Shown piece after piece: positions 6,999-8,978 of a stretch of 8,978 nt of DNA. Both the position numbers and the translations under genes were made by a program. Each line of letters begins with the position of its first letter. Within the stretch, counting starts at the first letter, position 1. Source of the stretch: Methylophilaceae bacterium (lineage in GTDB: Bacteria > Pseudomonadota > Gammaproteobacteria > Burkholderiales > Methylophilaceae). The stretch lies in NCBI GenBank assembly GCA_017880825.1, contig JADGRN010000051.1:1-8978 (forward strand), read 5' to 3'. Below the pieces are notes generated by a model, which worked only from the letters and a program-made list of their open reading frames with translations, was not told where the DNA came from and did not search any database.

Positions 6999-7202
6999 TC
7001 AGGAATGAGCGTTCGCGGCGTTGCACTCCTTGGCTTCGTAGAGTGCCGCCTCGACCCGGTATCGCGTAGCGCAGGTGCGGGAGAGGCGGCCTTGGCGCAC
7101 TCCCCGCAAACGGCTGGCTTCGCCAGTAACGAGTCCGTGCGCCACCACGACCTGCGTCGTGCGCCTGGCGATCATCTCATTCTTGACAGCAACGCGGTTC
7201 AT
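6999..7202 (-). CDS. Hypothetical 67-residue ORF inside the MITE-like element (doubtful)
   Basis: The ORF starts with ATG just inside the right terminal repeat and ends near the middle of the element. It is arginine- and alanine-rich, begins MNRVAVKNEMIARR, and shows no domain I recognise. No good ribosome-binding site precedes it: the bases upstream come from the terminal repeat and the tail of the PLP gene. It could be a remnant of a transposase or captured gene, a genuine passenger, or chance in GC-rich DNA. It also runs open without a stop into the PLP gene tail. I would not annotate it as a protein without conservation evidence. Confidence 0.2.
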   Translation of the reverse strand: MNRVAVKNEMIARRTTQVVVAHGLVTGEASRLRGVRQGRLSRTCATRYRVEAALYEAKECNAANAHS

Positions 7203-7207
7203 GGCGT

Positions 7208-7224
7208 ACTTGATCAGAGGTTCC
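7208..7224. repeat. Right terminal inverted repeat of the MITE-like element
   Basis: ACTTGATCAGAGGTTCC is the exact reverse complement of the left repeat at 6854-6870 and is followed directly by the second TTA. Confidence 0.88.
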
Positions 7225-7227
7225 TTA
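7225..7227. repeat. Target-site duplication, right copy (TTA)
   Basis: TTA abuts the right terminal inverted repeat and is directly adjacent to the TAA stop codon (7228-7230, minus strand) of the PLP enzyme gene. Confidence 0.75.
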
Positions 7228-8388
7228 TTATTCCTGCAATAGAGAAAGTGCTTGATCAAGGTCTTCAATCAGATCGTCCACCTCTTCCAGGCCAACATAA
7301 AAACGCACCAGTTGGCCTTTGTGCGGCCAGTTTTGACGGGTTCTTTTCATGTCGTATGGCACCACCAGACTGCAGCTGCCGCCCCAGCTAAATCCGATAC
7401 GAAACAGATTCAAGGCGTTTATGCATCGGTCTATTTTTTCCTGAGTAATATGAGGCTGGAAAATGATTGAAAACAGACTGGCCGCCCCGGAAAAATCCCG
7501 CTGCCAAATGGTATGGCCCGGTGAACCTGGCAGCGCAGGATGCAACACCTGCTTGACTGCAGGATGCGCCTTCAGCCAGCTGGCTATCTTTCTCGCTGAC
7601 ACATCCTGCGCCTGGTACCTCAACCTGTAATGGGGCAGGCTGCGCAGAATGATATTGCAATCCTCGGGGCTGACCCCAAAGCCAAAACGCATATGTGTCG
7701 CCAATAAACGCAGATGCAGATTTTTATCCCTGGTTACTACGCTGCCCATCATGATATCACTGCCACCTGACTGATATTTGGTCAGCGCCTGAATCGAAAT
7801 ATCGGCACCCAGCTTGAAAACCGGCAAGGCCAGGCCAGCCGCCCAAGTGGCATCAACCGCCACTAAAACATCGTGCCGATGGGCTAGCTTGCATAAGGCG
7901 GGTAGATCGGCGACTTCCATGGAGACTGAGCCGGGTGTTTCCACCCAGAGCAAACGCGTGTTGCCTGTAATATCCACAGTATCAAGCTGCTGCGGATCGT
8001 AGAAAGCCAGTTCAATACCGAAGCACTCCTGGAAATGCTTGCCCAGGTCCGACGCGGGCTCATATGCATTGGTTGGCATTAAAACGCGGTCGCCCGATTT
8101 TAATAGGCTGAGCAGTACAAAGCTAATTGCGGCAAGGCCTGAAGGCAGCAGGATGCAGTGCTCGGCATCCTCCAACATGGCCAGCTTGCGTTCCAGGCGT
8201 TTGGTGGTCGGTGTGCCATATAGTCCATAGGAGTACTGATTTTCATCGCGCCAATTACGCTTGCGTAAGCTCTCGACATCGGGAAAAGTAACCGTAGAGG
8301 CACGTTCCACGCTGCTGGCCAGCGTGCGAAAATTGGAGTTGTCGGTATCCGGCTGGATTAATTTAGTCCAAAGGTTTTTTTTAGGCAT
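7228..8388 (-). CDS. Cystathionine beta-lyase-like (MetC family) PLP-dependent enzyme
   Basis: This 386-residue fold-type I PLP enzyme belongs to the Cys/Met metabolism family. Members cleave C-S bonds, for example cystathionine to homocysteine, pyruvate and ammonia. Visible residues are the Schiff-base Lys204 in ALTKYQSGGSD, Asp179 (pyridine nitrogen) in VAVDATW, Tyr109 (stacking) in NAYEP, LPSGLAA (81-87), SWGG (334-337) and Arg362 (carboxylate) in LVRFYVGLEE. Compared with E. coli MetC, YGRRGT reads YGLYGT (54-59), the usual GHSD after the lysine reads GGSD, and WGGYES reads WGGSCS. I recall similar changes in a betaproteobacterial MetC-like subfamily, so they may mark a subfamily with another substrate. 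The frame is open to GTG at 8484, overlapping the CDGSH gene, but I chose ATG 8388 on family length; its ribosome-binding site is weak. Given the facing egtBD, a C-S lyase role on hercynylcysteine sulfoxide is conceivable but unproven. Confidence 0.85.
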   Translation of the reverse strand: MPKKNLWTKLIQPDTDNSNFRTLASSVERASTVTFPDVESLRKRNWRDENQYSYGLYGTPTTKRLERKLAMLEDAEHCILLPSGLAAISFVLLSLLKSGDRVLMPTNAYEPASDLGKHFQECFGIELAFYDPQQLDTVDITGNTRLLWVETPGSVSMEVADLPALCKLAHRHDVLVAVDATWAAGLALPVFKLGADISIQALTKYQSGGSDIMMGSVVTRDKNLHLRLLATHMRFGFGVSPEDCNIILRSLPHYRLRYQAQDVSARKIASWLKAHPAVKQVLHPALPGSPGHTIWQRDFSGAASLFSIIFQPHITQEKIDRCINALNLFRIGFSWGGSCSLVVPYDMKRTRQNWPHKGQLVRFYVGLEEVDDLIEDLDQALSLLQE

Positions 8389-8405
8389 AATCACTTGATG
8401 GCAGA

Positions 8406-8449
8406 CAAGCCAACCGGCCTCAATGAAATTAAGCCCGGTTGTTAGCTTG
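8406..8449 (-). other. Hairpin between the CDGSH and PLP genes
   Basis: CAACCGG (8411-8417) pairs with CCGGTTG (8435-8441). The stem is extended by CAAGC (8406-8410) with GCTTG (8445-8449) across a 3-base bulge; the loop is 17 bases. No T-run follows on the minus strand. An mRNA processing or stabilising structure between two cotranscribed genes is more likely than a terminator. Confidence 0.45.
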
Positions 8450-8456
8450 GTTTGAT

Positions 8457-8696
8457 CTAGGTTTTTGCGTGACTGCCATCGCACAAAGGCTGACTGGCCG
8501 TCTGCTTGCAGCCGCAGAAATATACGGTTTCATTTTCGCCAGCATGGTATTTTACCGGGCTAAAATTTGTACCCTTGTGTGATCCATCACAAAATGGCTG
8601 GCTCTTGCTCTGCCCACAGGCGCACCAATAATAATCCTTACCTTTTTCTACGTTGACAGCATACGGTGCGTCAGCTGCTCTTATGGGTATGGTCAT
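8457..8696 (-). CDS. Double CDGSH-type iron-sulfur protein
   Basis: This 79-residue soluble protein has two CDGSH (mitoNEET-like) motifs. Each binds a redox-active [2Fe-2S] cluster through three cysteines and one histidine. The first motif is CACGQSKSQPFCDGSH, with ligands Cys25, Cys27, Cys36 and His40. The second is CGCKQTASQPLCDGSH, with Cys61, Cys63, Cys72 and His76. All eight ligands are present. The tandem, monomeric arrangement is usual for bacterial family members. A TTG at 8708 would add four residues, but ATG at 8696 is clearly better, with GGAGGG 4-5 bases upstream. It precedes the PLP enzyme gene by 68 bases on the same strand, so the two are probably cotranscribed. The cellular role is unknown; electron transfer, cluster delivery or redox sensing would all fit. 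Confidence 0.92.
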   Translation of the reverse strand: MTIPIRAADAPYAVNVEKGKDYYWCACGQSKSQPFCDGSHKGTNFSPVKYHAGENETVYFCGCKQTASQPLCDGSHAKT

Positions 8697-8720
8697 GGCG
8701 CCCTCCAATTGATAACTCTA

Positions 8721-8747
8721 TGAAAAATCCTAGGCTTGTAGTCTAGG
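8721..8747 (-). terminator. Weak possible terminator downstream of the COG3146-like gene
   Basis: CCTAG (8729-8733) and CTAGG (8743-8747) form a 5-bp stem with a 9-base loop, followed on the minus strand by ATTTTTC. It is short and overlaps the candidate CDGSH promoter, so both cannot be taken as certain. Confidence 0.25.
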
Positions 8748-8768
8748 CGTAGTCATTATCTATCTCAA
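8740..8768 (-). promoter_or_regulatory. Candidate promoter for the CDGSH-PLP-DUF427 cluster
   Basis: On the minus strand TTGAGA (8763-8768, 5 of 6 bases of the -35 consensus) is followed after 17 bases by TAGACT (8740-8745, 4 of 6 of the -10 consensus). Transcription would start near 8733, about 37 bases before the CDGSH start. Based on motif matching only. Confidence 0.35.
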
Positions 8769-8813
8769 GCGTTCGATGTAAATCTACTGGGTGCGGGCGG
8801 TTATCTGCAAGGA

Positions 8814-8978
8814 TCATGGATTCTTGAAGGGCGCCCGCTCTTCCAACTCGTTGTGATAAACCCCTATGCCCTTTGCCTCATATTCAACAAAGCTTTTGAT
8901 AGCCGCTTCAAACTCCGGGTGGGCGATGCGGTGGAATGAAAGGGTTGGTCGGGGAAGAAAGCCGCGCGCCGAGCCGCG
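8814..8978 (-). CDS. C-terminal end of a COG3146/DUF482-type acyltransferase-like protein (partial)
   Basis: The last 54 residues of a minus-strand gene enter from the right edge and end with TGA at 8814-8816. The tail contains ARGFLPRPTLSFHRIAHP, then an amphipathic helix (EFEAAIKSFVEYEAKGI) and the closing ELEERAPFKNP. This matches my recollection of the C-terminus of the COG3146/DUF482 family of GNAT-fold proteins, predicted N-acyltransferases. There the sequence [AQ]RGFLPVxTxSxHWIxxPxF is followed by a helix and a final PF[KR]. Only about a seventh of the usual length is present and no catalytic region is visible, so the family call is moderate. Distance to the CDGSH start is 117 bases on the same strand. 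Confidence 0.6.
   Translation of the reverse strand, partial: RGSARGFLPRPTLSFHRIAHPEFEAAIKSFVEYEAKGIGVYHNELEERAPFKNP

Larger units (their letters stand above)
6854..7224. mobile_element. 371-bp MITE-like non-autonomous element with TTA target duplication
   Basis: Perfect 17-bp terminal inverted repeats bound the element: GGAACCTCTGATCAAGT at 6854-6870 and its reverse complement at 7208-7224. Directly outside them are TTA at 6851-6853 and TTA at 7225-7227, the expected target-site duplication. No transposase gene is inside. It carries an internal 11-bp inverted repeat (6890-6900 with 6969-6979) and an 8-bp one (6952-6959 with 6996-7003). Its right half is GC-rich and contains one short minus-strand ORF. 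A short TIR with 3-base duplication suggests mobilisation by an IS5-like transposase, but that is a guess. It sits exactly between two minus-strand genes, harming neither reading frame. Confidence 0.85.

Noticed and set aside
7251..7260. CTTGATCAAG palindrome 26 bases from the right terminal repeat, sharing CTTGATCA with it
   Set aside because: It encodes conserved-looking residues at the lyase C-terminus (LDQA) and lacks the rest of the repeat, so it is probably coincidence rather than a second element end.
7005..7391. Plus-strand open frame spanning the right half of the mobile element and the end of the PLP gene
   Set aside because: It crosses the element boundary and runs antisense into a well-supported gene, so it is a chance product of the insertion.

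Overview
The window looks like ordinary chromosome from a betaproteobacterium of moderate GC content. The lineage is inferred from protein flavour: an EF-P C-terminus ending EYKRRV, a MetC-like enzyme of a type I associate with Burkholderia-like betaproteobacteria, and an RquA-like protein. I could not search a database, so genus and species are unknown; a Nitrosomonadales or Gallionellaceae-type organism is only a guess. No tRNA, rRNA, CRISPR array, phage gene or complete transposase gene is visible.

Left part (1-1219). The 3' end of efp enters from the left and faces an RquA-like, membrane-anchored methyltransferase-fold gene on the minus strand. The two share a GC-rich, A/T-flanked hairpin at 257-287 that can terminate transcription in both directions. 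Middle-left (1220-4002). Upstream on the minus strand lie an AI-2E/PerM-type permease gene (start reassigned to 2413) and a TAXI-type solute-binding protein gene with membrane segments at both ends. The TAXI gene has no TRAP permease partner in view. A 330-base divergent control region (4003-4332) holds a perfect 14-bp inverted repeat next to the TAXI gene and a plausible promoter for the genes to its right.

Right part (4333-8978). egtB and egtD form a two-gene ergothioneine operon with a 4-base start/stop overlap. Facing it on the minus strand is a cluster encoding a double-CDGSH iron-sulfur protein, a cystathionine beta-lyase-like PLP enzyme and a small DUF427 protein. The cluster ends only 9 bases from egtD. 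No egtA, egtC or canonical egtE is present. EgtB carries an adjacent Tyr-Tyr pair resembling the type of EgtB that uses cysteine directly, so the PLP enzyme is a reasonable but unproven candidate for the final C-S lyase step. The 3' end of what looks like a COG3146/DUF482 acyltransferase-like gene runs off the right edge.

The most striking structure is a 371-bp non-autonomous transposon-like element at 6854-7224. It has perfect 17-bp terminal inverted repeats and a TTA target duplication, and sits exactly between the stop codon of the PLP gene and the start codon of the DUF427 gene. Removing it with one TTA copy leaves these two genes only 2 bases apart, so it appears to have split a translationally coupled pair while supplying a new ribosome-binding site from its own repeat.
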